The position numbers and the translations under genes were made by a program. Of a stretch of DNA of 64,000 bases, positions 25,089 through 33,623 are shown one piece after another. The stretch covers positions 1,426,001 through 1,490,000 of the forward strand of contig NZ_JACHGW010000002.1 of assembly GCF_014202505.1 (NCBI RefSeq), in the 5' to 3' direction. Every line of letters starts with the position of its first letter. Position 1 is the first letter of the stretch. The DNA comes from Armatimonas rosea. Lineage in GTDB: Bacteria; Armatimonadota; Armatimonadia; Armatimonadales; Armatimonadaceae. The notes beneath the pieces were generated by a model. The model ran no database searches and was not told the origin of the DNA. It was given only the letters and a program-made list of their open reading frames with translations.

Positions 25089-26548
25089 GAGGCTCACTGC
25101 GAACCCAGCTCACGCTCTGGAACAGTGTCTCCCTGGCGCTGTTGCTCACCGGGGTGGGGGTGTTGGTGCGCTACACCGTGCGCTCCGCCCTGATGACCTC
25201 GGTGAGCCGGGCGATGGAGCGGCAGGTGGGCAAGCTCCCCTTCGGCGAGGGAGAGCAAGGTCCTGGTGCCCCCCCTGAGGGCCCCGGTGATGGTGGCGGG
25301 GGCTTTGGAATGCAGGGGAAGCCCGCGCCTCGTGGTGAGGAGGATATCACGCTGACCCCGCGGCACTTCGATCTTCAGGGCAATGCTCTTGGGTTTCGGA
25401 GCATGCTTAGCCAGGAGTCGTTTGCGGTCGCAGCCCACGAGGGGCGTCGCGACACGCGACGGATCGTGCTTCAGGGGGAGCCTATCCAGATCCTCTCCGT
25501 GCCCATGCTCCACGCTGGACGCCTCACAGGAGTTGGCCAGGTTGGCTACCGCCTGACGGAGCTCGAGGAGGCGATTGCGACCCTGGACCGAACCCTGCTC
25601 TTGCTCTTGCCCGTGGGGCTGCTCTGTGCCTCTCTGGGGGGAATCCTCCTGACACAGCGGGTACTGCGGCGGATCCATGCGGTCTCGGTCGCGGCGCAGG
25701 AGATAACCGCTCAAGTGGGAGTCGAAGACCAGGCACTCGTCCGGCGACTTCCTGTACAGGGGAGCGATGAGTTCTCCGAGCTGGCGAGTGTCCTCAACAC
25801 CCTCCTAGGGCGGCAAGAGGAGGCATGGGTGCAGCAGTACCGCGCCTTGGAGCAGCAGCGCCGCTTTACAGGAGATGCGAGCCACGAGCTGAAGTCTCCC
25901 CTCACGGTGATCAAGGGGACGACGAGCCGGGCTCTGGAGCGCACGGATGTCTTCACGCCGGAGCAGTACCAGCACTGTCTCCGGGAGATCGACCAAGCCG
26001 CCGATGCGATGGATCGCCTTGTCTCCGATCTTCTGCTCCTGGCACGCTCGGATAGCCAGCAGCTGGGACAACAGCGAATCGAGGTTCTGGCGAGCGAGAT
26101 CCTGGAGCGTGCGCTTCGCCTCACGCCCGAGACCGCTCCCCCGGTGACCCTCCAGCTCCCCGATCCTCTGGTGACCCTCTGGGGAAATGAGTGGGAGCTG
26201 ACCCGGCTCTTTACCAACCTGCTGAGCAATGCCCGTCGCTACACCTCTCCTGAGGGGAGTGTCGTGGTGACGGTCTCTGCGGAGGAGGCGTGGCAGGTGG
26301 TGCGGATCGCCGATACGGGAGTGGGGATCGCACCCGAGCACCTGCCACACCTAGGGGAGCGCTTCTACCGGGTGGATAGCTCGCGCAACCGAGGGCGCGG
26401 GGGGACGGGCCTAGGGCTCTCGATCTGCCGGAGCATTGTCGAGGCACACGGGGGGCAGCTGGTGCTCACAAGCGCACTGGGGGAGGGGACCGTGGTGACG
26501 GTCCTGCTCCCTCCTGCTCGGGAAGCAGGACCACCTCTTGCCCTCTAG
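25085..26548 (+). CDS. Membrane sensor histidine kinase (HisKA)
   Basis: A 487-residue kinase. Helix 1 spans about residues 14-30, an extracytoplasmic sensor lies between about 31 and 168 and helix 2 at about 169-190, followed by HAMP, HisKA with His267 in [13 protein letters not shown], and HATPase ([23 protein letters not shown]). The sensor loop contains a Pro/Gly-rich stretch ([15 protein letters not shown]) without a known fold, echoed in the paralogue at 29730. Its stop shares the tetramer CTAG with the convergent TP-repeat lipoprotein gene. Confidence 0.92.
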   Translation: MRGSLRTQLTLWNSVSLALLLTGVGVLVRYTVRSALMTSVSRAMERQVGKLPFGEGEQGPGAPPEGPGDGGGGFGMQGKPAPRGEEDITLTPRHFDLQGNALGFRSMLSQESFAVAAHEGRRDTRRIVLQGEPIQILSVPMLHAGRLTGVGQVGYRLTELEEAIATLDRTLLLLLPVGLLCASLGGILLTQRVLRRIHAVSVAAQEITAQVGVEDQALVRRLPVQGSDEFSELASVLNTLLGRQEEAWVQQYRALEQQRRFTGDASHELKSPLTVIKGTTSRALERTDVFTPEQYQHCLREIDQAADAMDRLVSDLLLLARSDSQQLGQQRIEVLASEILERALRLTPETAPPVTLQLPDPLVTLWGNEWELTRLFTNLLSNARRYTSPEGSVVVTVSAEEAWQVVRIADTGVGIAPEHLPHLGERFYRVDSSRNRGRGGTGLGLSICRSIVEAHGGQLVLTSALGEGTVVTVLLPPAREAGPPLAL

Positions 26549-27609
26549 CGCTTGCGGGTGGCGCTGGCGTACCAGGCGCTGTTGCTGTAGATCACGGCGT
26601 AGCTGGTGGCCTTGCCCAGCGCGAGGGCATTGATCGTGTACCCGCTGTCCTGGATACTCACCAGAGAGTTGTAGAGGGTCGCGGGGACACCGCTCACGTA
26701 GCACGTGTTGGTGTCGGCGACAATCCCCCACGAGTCGTTCATTCCCAGGGCGAGCTGTCGCACACTGGCGGTGCCCTTCAGGAGCGTGTTGAGCTGGTTG
26801 TAGAAGCCCACAGGGACACCGTCGGTGTAGAACGAGCGCACGTTTCCTCCCGTGACCACCGCCCAGCTACTGCTCGGCCCGATCGCAACCGCGGCAAAGC
26901 TCGCCCCGGCGGTCTGGAGGGTACTGAGCCGGTTGTAGAGGTTGGTGGGGATATTGGAGGCCGTGAAGCTGGTGTTGTTGTAGACCACCAGCCAGCTATC
27001 GCTCGGGCCAAGCACCACCGCATTAATGCTCGCACTGATCGCGGTCAGGCGGGTCAGCTCCGTGGTCAGGCTCGTGGGCACTCCATTGGTGCTCCAGAGC
27101 TTACCATTGTAGGCGATCGCCCAGGCATCGTCGGTGGCCCGTAGCGCGACACTGGTGAGGGTGCGCCCCTCTTGGTTGAGCGTGTAGAGGCGGTCCGTGA
27201 AGGTGGTGGTCGGCGTCGGGGTGGGCGTCGGGGTGGGAGTGGGCGTCGGAGTCGGAGTCGGGGTGGGGCTAGGAGTGGGTGTTGGTGTGGGGGTCGGGGT
27301 CGGGGGACGTGGCGTTGGTGTTGGTGTGGGGACGGGCGTTGGTGTCGGCACGGGGCTTGGGGTGGGAGTGGGAGTTGGTACCGGGGTCGGGGTGGGCACC
27401 GGCGTGGGCGTGCCCACGGGAGTCGCGGTGGGGGTTGGTGTCGCGGTCGGCACTGCTGTCGGTACGACCGTTGGGGTGGGAGTGGGGATCGTGGTGGTCC
27501 CACCGCCGCCGCAGCCATTGAGCGCGAGGTAGGCGGTCGCGGAGAAGGCTAGCAAGCCGAGCTGGCGGGCGGGGGTGAGCGTGGGGAGCAGGGTTTTGAG
27601 TGGACGCAT
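26545..27609 (-). CDS. TP-repeat lipoprotein with tandem 45-residue repeats
   Basis: A 354-residue exported protein. A signal with lipobox LNGC is followed by about 95 residues of Thr-Pro dipeptides (roughly 40-135), a rigid cell-wall spacer. Residues 137-352 consist of about five repeats of 45 residues with the shape xVALGxxDSWAVVYNG, xxxGVPTSLYxxL. Each repeat suggests one or two beta strands plus a helix, possibly a propeller or solenoid; I know no named family. It probably presents the repeat domain beyond the cell surface. The dinucleotide-rich spacer DNA is prone to length changes. Confidence 0.82.
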   Translation of the reverse strand: MRPLKTLLPTLTPARQLGLLAFSATAYLALNGCGGGGTTTIPTPTPTVVPTAVPTATPTPTATPVGTPTPVPTPTPVPTPTPTPSPVPTPTPVPTPTPTPRPPTPTPTPTPTPSPTPTPTPTPTPTPTPTPTPTTTFTDRLYTLNQEGRTLTSVALRATDDAWAIAYNGKLWSTNGVPTSLTTELTRLTAISASINAVVLGPSDSWLVVYNNTSFTASNIPTNLYNRLSTLQTAGASFAAVAIGPSSSWAVVTGGNVRSFYTDGVPVGFYNQLNTLLKGTASVRQLALGMNDSWGIVADTNTCYVSGVPATLYNSLVSIQDSGYTINALALGKATSYAVIYSNSAWYASATRKR

Positions 27610-28040
27610 GGAGTGTTCTCTTTTCTAACCAATCGAAATAGGGAGGAAGGAATCTGTATACGTTAAGTAGGCACACCGCGAGGGGGAGGTTCCTCGTATT
27701 AAGACCGCGCCGAGAGCGTCTGGCTTCAACGGGAAGGGCTTCCCATAGGCTATCCCTGCATCATGAAGGAACTGTTAGGTCACAAAAAACTACTCTGTTT
27801 GAAATCGTGTGATTGCCCTCGACGGTAAACCTCGGGGCTTTGGGGCCTTCGGCCGCGCCTGTGGCGACCAGCCCTACAGCCATAGCAAAAGTACCGACGA
27901 GGCACGAGGAGGCGGCACGAAGTGCCCTATAGCCGGACGATTTCCGTCCAGGCGACTTCGTCGCACAAAAGGCGACAAAAAGAAAAATCTCCTCCGTGCT
28001 GGGCACAGAGGAGATGGAGTCTCAGAAGGGAAGGGTGAGA
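27610..28040. other. Long intergenic region
   Basis: The only gene-free stretch over 300 bases. The first 200 bases are less GC-rich than the surroundings and should hold the promoter of the TP-repeat gene; a GTATAC box near 27655 is a weak candidate. GGGAAGGGCTTCCC near 27740 is a small hairpin. The right half is a family C palindromic element that runs to about 27950, followed by a short unassigned stretch before the Spy-like gene. I see no RNA gene. Confidence 0.5.
27814..27949. repeat. Interspersed palindromic element, family C copy 1
   Basis: Begins TGCCCTCGACGGTAAACCTC and ends with GAGGCACGAGGAGGCGGCAC, a GGCAC-GAA-GTGCC hairpin and CGGACGATTTCCGTCC. The first 33 bases are identical to 39033 onwards. 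The hairpin is also found inside the family F element at 49816. Confidence 0.8.
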
Positions 28041-28937
28041 CTAGTTGCCGCCGCCGCCGCCCTGGCCGCCAAAGCCCCCGCCTTGGCCACCCTGACCACC
28101 GCCACGGCCTCCGCGTCCGCCGCCTTGGCCACCAAAACCACCCTGTCCGCCGGGGCCACCGGGACCACCGAAGCCGCCACCGGGTCCTCCGGGGCCACCC
28201 TGACCGCCACGGCCCATCATTGGCATCATGTAGCTTTGGGCGATTGTCTGCTGGTCGGCGCTGAGTACCTTGTCCGGCGTGCGCCCTTGAGCCAGCTTCG
28301 CTAGCTGGTCATCGGCGAGCTGGAGCTTGGTGGCTGCCTCGGGGCGGATTCCGGCGTCCTGCATCACCTTGAGCGCCTTGATCAGCGTGCTGAGGGCCAC
28401 CCGCTGCGGATCGGTGAGGACCGCGCTGGTGTCGGTGGTCGCCTTGCGCTCGGCCTTCTGCATGTTGGCCTGCATCTCCTGCATCATCGCCTGGAAGTCG
28501 GGACGACCTCCGGCGGCGGGGTCCGCATTCGGGTCCTGTGCCTGACGGCGGGGCATCTGGGGACGCATAGCATCCTGCATATCGTCGCGGATCAGGGCGA
28601 TCTTGCCGGCCTGGGCATCGGTCAGGTTGAGGTAGGTTGCCATCACCCGAAGCGGGATGGTTGCGGCGCTGACCTCGCGGTTCATGCCCATCATCCCACC
28701 GGGGCCACCCATCATGCCCCCCGGTCCGCCGCCAAAGCCGCCTTGTCCTCCAAAGCCACCCTGACCGCCTCCACGACCACCGCGTCCACCGCCCTGGCCG
28801 CCGAATCCTCCTTGACCGCCGGGGCCACCCTGGCCCCCGAAGCCTCCCTGACCGCCAAAGCCACCTTCTTGTGGGGGCTGTGCCAGTGCAGCGCCACCCA
28901 CCATCAATGCAACAAACGTTAAAGCCAATCGGTTCAT
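28041..28937 (-). CDS. Spy/CpxP-like LTxxQ periplasmic protein with Gly-rich ends
   Basis: A 298-residue exported protein. Signal peptide about 1-20; residues 24-85 are FGGQGG-type repeats with an RGGRGG patch and a Met-Gly patch (GGPGGMMGG); the core (about 88-240) is helical and shows two LTxxQ motifs, LTDAQ and LTDPQ, the mark of Spy/CpxP chaperones, which respond to envelope damage and metal excess; the C-terminus repeats the Gly-rich tract. AGGAG precedes the ATG at 28937, which I prefer over the upstream frame start. Divergent from a two-component system over 100 bases containing a perfect palindrome, so likely under its control. Confidence 0.8.
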   Translation of the reverse strand: MNRLALTFVALMVGGAALAQPPQEGGFGGQGGFGGQGGPGGQGGFGGQGGGRGGRGGGQGGFGGQGGFGGGPGGMMGGPGGMMGMNREVSAATIPLRVMATYLNLTDAQAGKIALIRDDMQDAMRPQMPRRQAQDPNADPAAGGRPDFQAMMQEMQANMQKAERKATTDTSAVLTDPQRVALSTLIKALKVMQDAGIRPEAATKLQLADDQLAKLAQGRTPDKVLSADQQTIAQSYMMPMMGRGGQGGPGGPGGGFGGPGGPGGQGGFGGQGGGRGGRGGGQGGQGGGFGGQGGGGGN

Positions 28938-28987
28938 CTGTTTCGTTCTCCTGGGTAGCATCTTAGCGAGAAACCATGAAGCAATAA

Positions 28988-29002
28988 TGAAGTGAAACTT
29001 CA
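28988..29002. promoter_or_regulatory. Candidate response-regulator operator
   Basis: Perfect inverted repeat TGAAGT-GAA-ACTTCA in the divergent region between the Spy-like gene and the response regulator. It sits directly upstream of the regulator's -10 box, covering its expected -35 position. Confidence 0.5.
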
Positions 29003-29024
29003 GGATTACTTAACGGTTTGTGCC

Positions 29025-29040
29025 TACAATACAGGCAATG
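29025..29040 (+). promoter_or_regulatory. Leaderless -10 box of the second OmpR-type regulator
   Basis: TACAAT at 29025-29030, seven-base gap, ATG at 29038. It excludes the GTG at 29020, which lies upstream of the box. Confidence 0.6.
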
Positions 29041-29733
29041 GCACGTTTACTACTAGTCGAAGATGAGGAGCTCCTCGGGGAGATGATCGTGGAGGGGCTG
29101 GAGGCTGCTCGCCACGAGGTCACCTGGTGTCGCAACGGTGCGGAGGGGTTTGAGCGGGCGTGTGAGGGCGGCTGGGCGGCGATCTTGCTGGACCTGATGC
29201 TACCAGGGCTCGATGGCTGGAGTATCTGCCGACGCCTGCGGGACCGCCGCGACCCCACTCCTATCCTCATGCTCACGGCGCGGGATGAGGTGGAGGAGAA
29301 GGTACGGGGGCTGGAGCTAGGAGCCGACGACTACCTCACCAAGCCCTTTGCCTTCCCCGAGCTCAAAGCCCGGATCGCGGCGCTCCTACGGCGGGAGCGG
29401 CTCCAGCGGCGCCGGACCCTGAGTGTGGCGGACCTGGTGATCGACACGGAGCTCCACGAGGTCACGCGCGGGGGCAAGCAGGTAAGCCTCACCCGGCGTG
29501 AGTTCGATCTTCTGGAGGCGCTGGCGGCACGTGTGGGACATGTGGTGAGTAAAGAGACCCTGCGTGGGATCTGGGGCGGCGACTCGGAGGTGGGCTCCAA
29601 TACGATCGATGTCCACATGGTCTCGCTGCGCCGCAAGCTCGATAGCGACCGCTCGGAGAGTGAGCGGCTCTTTCACACGGTCTATGGGGTGGGCTATATC
29701 CTGCGCGAGCCCGCAGAGAGCGCTCCCAAATGA
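29038..29733 (+). CDS. OmpR/PhoB-family response regulator
   Basis: A 231-residue regulator: receiver with VEDEELL, phosphoacceptor Asp52 in LLDLMLPG, Lys in YLTKPFAF, and a winged helix (VSLTRREFDLLEALAARVGH, NTIDVHMVSLRRKLD, VYGVGYILREP). Overlaps the kinase by four bases. Given the operator candidate next to its promoter it may control itself and the divergent Spy-like gene. Confidence 0.93.
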   Translation: MARLLLVEDEELLGEMIVEGLEAARHEVTWCRNGAEGFERACEGGWAAILLDLMLPGLDGWSICRRLRDRRDPTPILMLTARDEVEEKVRGLELGADDYLTKPFAFPELKARIAALLRRERLQRRRTLSVADLVIDTELHEVTRGGKQVSLTRREFDLLEALAARVGHVVSKETLRGIWGGDSEVGSNTIDVHMVSLRRKLDSDRSESERLFHTVYGVGYILREPAESAPK

Positions 29734-31193
29734 AGCTCTCTCTCACCTGGCGTGCGCGCCTGCTCAACGGAGCCCTGAGTGGGCTAGCGCTCGTCGCGCT
29801 GGTGGCGCTGGCCCAGAGCCGCATCCGCACGGTGCTCTACCATGCAGTCGATGAGGCGGTGACCTCGCAGGCCCAGACCATGCTGGAGATGCACCGGCGC
29901 GAGCCCGACCAAGGCCCCCCGGAGTTTCGGCGTCCTGGTGGGTTTGGCAACGGCCCCGAGGAGCACCGAGGGCCAGACGGACAGGGGCGACCGGAGGGGC
30001 ACAACGGCCCGCGCCGGCGTGGGCCGGGTGGCCCGGGGTTTGTGATCCGCTTTGGGAGCACGGCGCTCCTGCCCCCGCGCTTCATTCCCCTGCAGCCCCG
30101 GACGGGAGAGCACCACGAGGCTCCCTGGGCACCGGAGGGAGTGGCCGCCGCGACCCGCCAAGGCACCGATCTGCGGGAGGTCCGTGGCCCCAATAACAAG
30201 ATTCTTCATGTCTACTCCGTGCGCTCCGAGGGGATCGTCCTCCAGACCGCCGCCGACCTCGACCAGACCAACCTCGCCTTGGCGGAGATTGGCAACGCGC
30301 TCTATGGGCTGATCCTGCCGGTGGGGCTGCTCATGGCGCTTCTGGGGGCCCTGCTCACCGATATCGCCTTCTCCCCGATCCGCAAGCTCACCCGTGTCGC
30401 TGCCTCGCTCCAGCCCACCAACCTGGCAGAGCGCCTGCCTGCACCGGGAGGGGGCGACACGTTCGACCAGCTGGTGACCGTCCTCAACGCGATGCTCGGG
30501 CGGCTGGAGGGGGCGTTCGTGCGCCAGAAGCGCTTCACCGCTGATGCGAGCCACGAGCTTCGGACACCTCTGGCCGTGATCAAGGCCGCGACCAGCTTCT
30601 TGTTGGAGGGCGACGATCCCCTCACGGAGCGCCAGCGCCGCACCCTCTCCCGCGCGGACCGGACCGTGGACCGTGCCAACACGCTGGTCTCGGATCTGCT
30701 ACTCCTGGCGCGCTCGGAGAACGGGACTCTGACAACCCAGCTGGAGACGGTCGAGCTCCCGGAGCTGCTCTCGGAGGCCATTCGTGCCGCGGAGGCGGGG
30801 CAGCCCTCGCCCCATGCGCCTGTCTTGCTGGATGCCGAGCCGCAGCCCATCACAACCGACCCCAAGCTGGTCCACCGCCTGATTGTGAACCTTGTCAGCA
30901 ACGCGCTCCGCCACACCGGTGCCGAGGGCAGGGTAACAGTCCATGCCTCTCTCACCGACAAGCTGGTCTTAACCATCGCGGACACCGGCGAGGGAATCGC
31001 GGCGGAGCACCTAGAGCGCCTTGGGGAGCCTTTCTACCGCCCCGATGCCTCGCGTGCCCGTGAGCAAGGCGGTGTCGGCTTGGGGCTGGCGCTGTGCAAG
31101 GAGATCGCCTCCACACTGGGCGGCGAGCTGGTGATCGAGAGCACGCTGGGCGAGGGCACCATGGTCCGGGTGAGCCTGCCCGCCGGGCATTGA
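29730..31193 (+). CDS. Membrane sensor histidine kinase with Pro/Gly/His-rich sensor
   Basis: A 487-residue paralogue of the kinase at 25085. Helix 1 about residues 12-28, an extracytoplasmic sensor to about 188, helix 2 about 190-212, HAMP, HisKA with His275 in ADASHELRTPLAV, HATPase (NLVSNALRHT, DTGEGI, GVGLGLALCKE). Sensor residues 59-104 are rich in Pro, Gly, Arg and contain several His (HRGPDGQGRPEGHNGP), a composition that could bind metal. Its last codons lie in a family A palindrome, so the end of the protein (LPAGH) is encoded by the repeat arm. Confidence 0.92.
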   Translation: MKLSLTWRARLLNGALSGLALVALVALAQSRIRTVLYHAVDEAVTSQAQTMLEMHRREPDQGPPEFRRPGGFGNGPEEHRGPDGQGRPEGHNGPRRRGPGGPGFVIRFGSTALLPPRFIPLQPRTGEHHEAPWAPEGVAAATRQGTDLREVRGPNNKILHVYSVRSEGIVLQTAADLDQTNLALAEIGNALYGLILPVGLLMALLGALLTDIAFSPIRKLTRVAASLQPTNLAERLPAPGGGDTFDQLVTVLNAMLGRLEGAFVRQKRFTADASHELRTPLAVIKAATSFLLEGDDPLTERQRRTLSRADRTVDRANTLVSDLLLLARSENGTLTTQLETVELPELLSEAIRAAEAGQPSPHAPVLLDAEPQPITTDPKLVHRLIVNLVSNALRHTGAEGRVTVHASLTDKLVLTIADTGEGIAAEHLERLGEPFYRPDASRAREQGGVGLGLALCKEIASTLGGELVIESTLGEGTMVRVSLPAGH

Positions 31194-31296
31194 AATACCC
31201 GTTTATTGTTGGGAGCGTCCCGGGGACGCGGGAGACGCTTGGACTCCGCGCGTCCCCGGGACGCCCTCTCTCCCTGCCGGGTATTTCAATGCCCGG
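31183..31296. repeat. Interspersed palindromic element, family A copy 2 (nested)
   Basis: Two nested perfect inverted repeats: outer 19-base arms 31183-31201 and 31278-31296 (CCGGGCATTGAAATACCCG and complement), inner 16-base arms 31215-31230 and 31249-31264 (GCGTCCCGGGGACGCG and complement). Can fold into a long cruciform. The stop codon of the kinase is inside the left arm. Confidence 0.9.
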
Positions 31297-31350
31297 ACCG
31301 ATAATTTTTTCTTCATGATTGTGTGGCACACTAAGCAAGAAGGGAGAGCC

Positions 31351-31686
31351 ATGATGAAAACATTCTTTGGGACTGTGTCCGCTCTTTTTCTCCTCACCAT
31401 TGCACTCTTTGGCTGTAGTAAACCCGGCGAGGGGGGCTCTGCTGCGGCGCAGACCGCCTCTGGGAAGGCGATTTTTGAGTCGAAAGACTGTGGTAACTGT
31501 CATGGACCCGGCAAGCGGGCTCCAGAGCTCACGCATCTCGGTGCGGAGCACGATGCCGCATGGATCGTGGCGCATATAAAGAATCCAAAGACACACAATC
31601 CGGGCTCACGGATGCCTGCCTACGAAGGCAAGATGAGCGAGAGTGATCTCCAGGCGATAGGTAGCTACCTGGCAAGCCTGAAATAG
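31351..31686 (+). CDS. Lipoprotein cytochrome c
   Basis: A 111-residue lipid-anchored monoheme cytochrome c. The signal ends in the lipobox LFGC; the heme site CGNCH is followed by GPGKRAPELT, and the distal Met is in SRMPAYEGKMS, the class I pattern. AAGGGAG precedes the ATG at 31351, which discards a longer frame from 31315. It should carry electrons at the outer face of the membrane. First gene of a run with EF-hand protein, ApbE, DUF2271 and PepSY genes, 15 bases before the next. Confidence 0.88.
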   Translation: MMKTFFGTVSALFLLTIALFGCSKPGEGGSAAAQTASGKAIFESKDCGNCHGPGKRAPELTHLGAEHDAAWIVAHIKNPKTHNPGSRMPAYEGKMSESDLQAIGSYLASLK

Positions 31687-31700
31687 AAAGGGACGGAAAG

Positions 31701-32312
31701 ATGAAACGACAGATTTTAGCACTGACTGCCCTCGCGCTCTGTGGCGCGGTGGCATTTGCCCAGGGCGGCTTTGGGGGCCAGGGCGGTGGCCGAGGTGGGC
31801 GCGAGGGCCGCGAGGGCGGCGAGCACCGTGAAGGCGGCGAGCGCGGCGGCTTTGGCGGCCGAGGTATGATGCGGATGAACCCGCTGATGAAGGCCCTCGA
31901 TAAAGACGGCAATGGCGAGCTCTCCGCGGCGGAGATCGCGGGGGCTGCGGCGGCGCTGAAGGCTCTCGATAAGAACAAAGACGGCAAGCTGACCGAAGAC
32001 GAGCTACGCCCGCCGATGCCTCCGGGGGGCTTTGGCGGCGGGCCTGGCGGGATGATGGGTGGCCCCCCCGACCCAGCCCAGATGGTCAATATGATCCTGG
32101 CCAACGACAAGAACAAGGATGGCAAGCTCGCCAAGGCGGAGCTCCCCGAGCGCATGCAGGGGATGTTTAGCAAGGCCGATACCAACAAAGACGGCTTCCT
32201 CTCCAAGGACGAGCTAACCAAGTTTGTCTCCAGCATGGGGCCTGGCCCTGGTGGTCCGGGTGGCCCCGGCGGCCCTGGCGGTGGCTTCCCTGGTGGTCAG
32301 CGTCCTCGCTAG
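31701..32312 (+). CDS. Exported EF-hand calcium-binding protein
   Basis: A 203-residue protein with a signal peptide, an N-terminal Gly/Arg-rich tract (FGGQGGGRGGREGREGG) and four EF-hand loops: DKDGNGELSAAE, DKNKDGKLTEDE, DKNKDGKLAKAE and DTNKDGFLSKDE. All have Asp at 1, 3 or 5 and Glu at 12. Two loops are separated from two others by a Gly/Met/Pro linker. The tail is GPGGPGG. Probably a calcium sensor or scaffold outside the cell. The Gly-rich tract resembles that of the divergent Spy-like protein. GGAAAG precedes the start. Confidence 0.85.
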   Translation: MKRQILALTALALCGAVAFAQGGFGGQGGGRGGREGREGGEHREGGERGGFGGRGMMRMNPLMKALDKDGNGELSAAEIAGAAAALKALDKNKDGKLTEDELRPPMPPGGFGGGPGGMMGGPPDPAQMVNMILANDKNKDGKLAKAELPERMQGMFSKADTNKDGFLSKDELTKFVSSMGPGPGGPGGPGGPGGGFPGGQRPR

Positions 32313-33132
32313 TCTGGCTTGGGCCCGCGCACGTCCCTGGAGCTTTCACTACGAGCAGGTTCTGGGGACCTCGCTGGCCCTGCGGGTTCGTGCGACCTCG
32401 CGGCAGGCGGCGGAGCGAGCGGAGCAGGCTGTCCTGGCGGAGCTCACCCGGCTCGAGAGGCTCTTCAGTAGCTTCAACCCGGAGAGTGAGCTGCGCCAGT
32501 GGCAGGGCACGCAGCGGCTCTCCCCCGAGCTGACCGAGCTCTTGGAGGCCGCGGAGTACTGGAGAGAGAAGACCGGCAGCGCGTTCCATCCCGGTGTCAC
32601 GGCGGGGACTGCCCCGCTCTGGCGGCGGGAGAGTGACGGCCGTATGACGCGGCTCTCGGCGGTGCCCTTGACTCTCAATGCCATTGCGAAGGGGGAGATC
32701 GTGGACCGGGCATGTGCCGCAGCCCTTCAGCCAGAGGCCGGGGTGCGGGAGGTCGTGGTCAATATCGGAGGCGATCTGTGCGTCCGTGGGCCGCGCCTGG
32801 TGCAAGCGACCGTGAGCGCCGACTCCGAGAACGCGCCTCCGCTCTCTAAAGTGTGGCTGTGCAACCAGGCCCTGGCGACCAGCGGGACGGCGCGCCGTGG
32901 CCTGCACCTCTACGACCCGCGCACGGGCCAGCCGGTCACGCACCTGGAGAGCGCCTCGGTGATCGCCCCGAGTGCACGCCTTGCGGATGTGCTGGCGACG
33001 GTGTTTTGTGTGCTGCCTGTGGAGGAGAGTCTTACTCTGGCGGAGAACGAAGAGGGCGTCGCCTGTTTCCTCGTGACCGCAGACGGCCAGCGCATCTCCA
33101 GCCCCCGCTGGGCAACGTTTGAGAGACGATAA
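32281..33132 (+). CDS. apbE: FAD:protein FMN transferase (ApbE family)
   Basis: A 283-residue exported enzyme that attaches FMN to a Thr/Ser of target proteins outside the cytoplasm. It shows the family order: WSFHYEQVLGTSLALRV, then FNPESELRQW, the nucleotide-binding LNAIAKGEIVDRA, VVNIGGDLCVRG, and TSGTARRGLHLYDPRTGQP with the metal-binding region. I place the start at GTG 32281 since it yields a signal peptide (ASLVVSVLASLAWA) and a 32-base overlap with the EF-hand gene; the longer frame from 32224 is possible. Its flavin acceptor is not obvious among the neighbours. Confidence 0.87.
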   Translation: MASLVVSVLASLAWARARPWSFHYEQVLGTSLALRVRATSRQAAERAEQAVLAELTRLERLFSSFNPESELRQWQGTQRLSPELTELLEAAEYWREKTGSAFHPGVTAGTAPLWRRESDGRMTRLSAVPLTLNAIAKGEIVDRACAAALQPEAGVREVVVNIGGDLCVRGPRLVQATVSADSENAPPLSKVWLCNQALATSGTARRGLHLYDPRTGQPVTHLESASVIAPSARLADVLATVFCVLPVEESLTLAENEEGVACFLVTADGQRISSPRWATFERR

Positions 33133-33137
33133 TAGCT

Positions 33138-33623
33138 ATGCAAAAGAAACCATGGGATAGCAGCCTGGAGCTGCTGATTAACTTTGAGCTCAGTGCTCCC
33201 ACGCAGGGGTTCTACCGCCGCCCGTATGTTGCGGTGTGGATCGAGGATAAAGAGGGGAGCCCCGTACGGACCTTAGAGCTCTGGTACCAGCAGGGCCGTG
33301 GGGTGCGCTGGCTGCGGCACCTGAGCGCCTGGCTCCGCGGCGAGCAGCTGCGCAAGCTGGCCGACGGCGGCGACCTCACCGCGACCGCGTCCAGCCCGAC
33401 CCGTCAGCCCGGAAAGTACAGTGTCGCCTGGGACGGCAAGGACGACATGAAGAAGCTGGCAAGCCAGGGAGAGTACTTTATCGCGATCGAGGTCGCGCAA
33501 GAGCACGGCCCCTATGAGCTCCTCCGCAAGGGCTTCCCGCTGACCAACAAGCCCCTCAAGGCCGACCTCGGGGGCAACTCCCAGATCAAGAGCGCCAGTA
33601 TTGAGCTCCGAAAGAAAAGATAA
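33138..33623 (+). CDS. DUF2271 protein
   Basis: A 161-residue protein with the DUF2271 layout: a beta-sandwich with RRPYVAVWIEDKEG, a Trp-rich helix (GVRWLRHLSAWLRG), the segment ASSPTRQPGKYSVAWDGKDD and a C-terminal EYFIAIEVAQEHGPYELLRK. DUF2271 proteins occur next to ApbE and PepSY genes and are presumed parts of flavin-based envelope electron transfer. No signal peptide is visible from the start used, so export is unresolved; the start lies five bases after apbE. Overlaps the next gene by 23 bases. Confidence 0.85.
   Translation: MQKKPWDSSLELLINFELSAPTQGFYRRPYVAVWIEDKEGSPVRTLELWYQQGRGVRWLRHLSAWLRGEQLRKLADGGDLTATASSPTRQPGKYSVAWDGKDDMKKLASQGEYFIAIEVAQEHGPYELLRKGFPLTNKPLKADLGGNSQIKSASIELRKKR

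Noticed and set aside
27195-27500. Possible CRISPR-like or tandem repeat array
   Set aside because: The periodicity is codon-level (TP dipeptides), with no spacers; it is a low-complexity coding region.
27197-27532. GVGVGV-repeat frame on the plus strand, elastin-like
   Set aside because: It is the antisense of the Thr-Pro tract of the lipoprotein, which has a signal peptide and lipobox.
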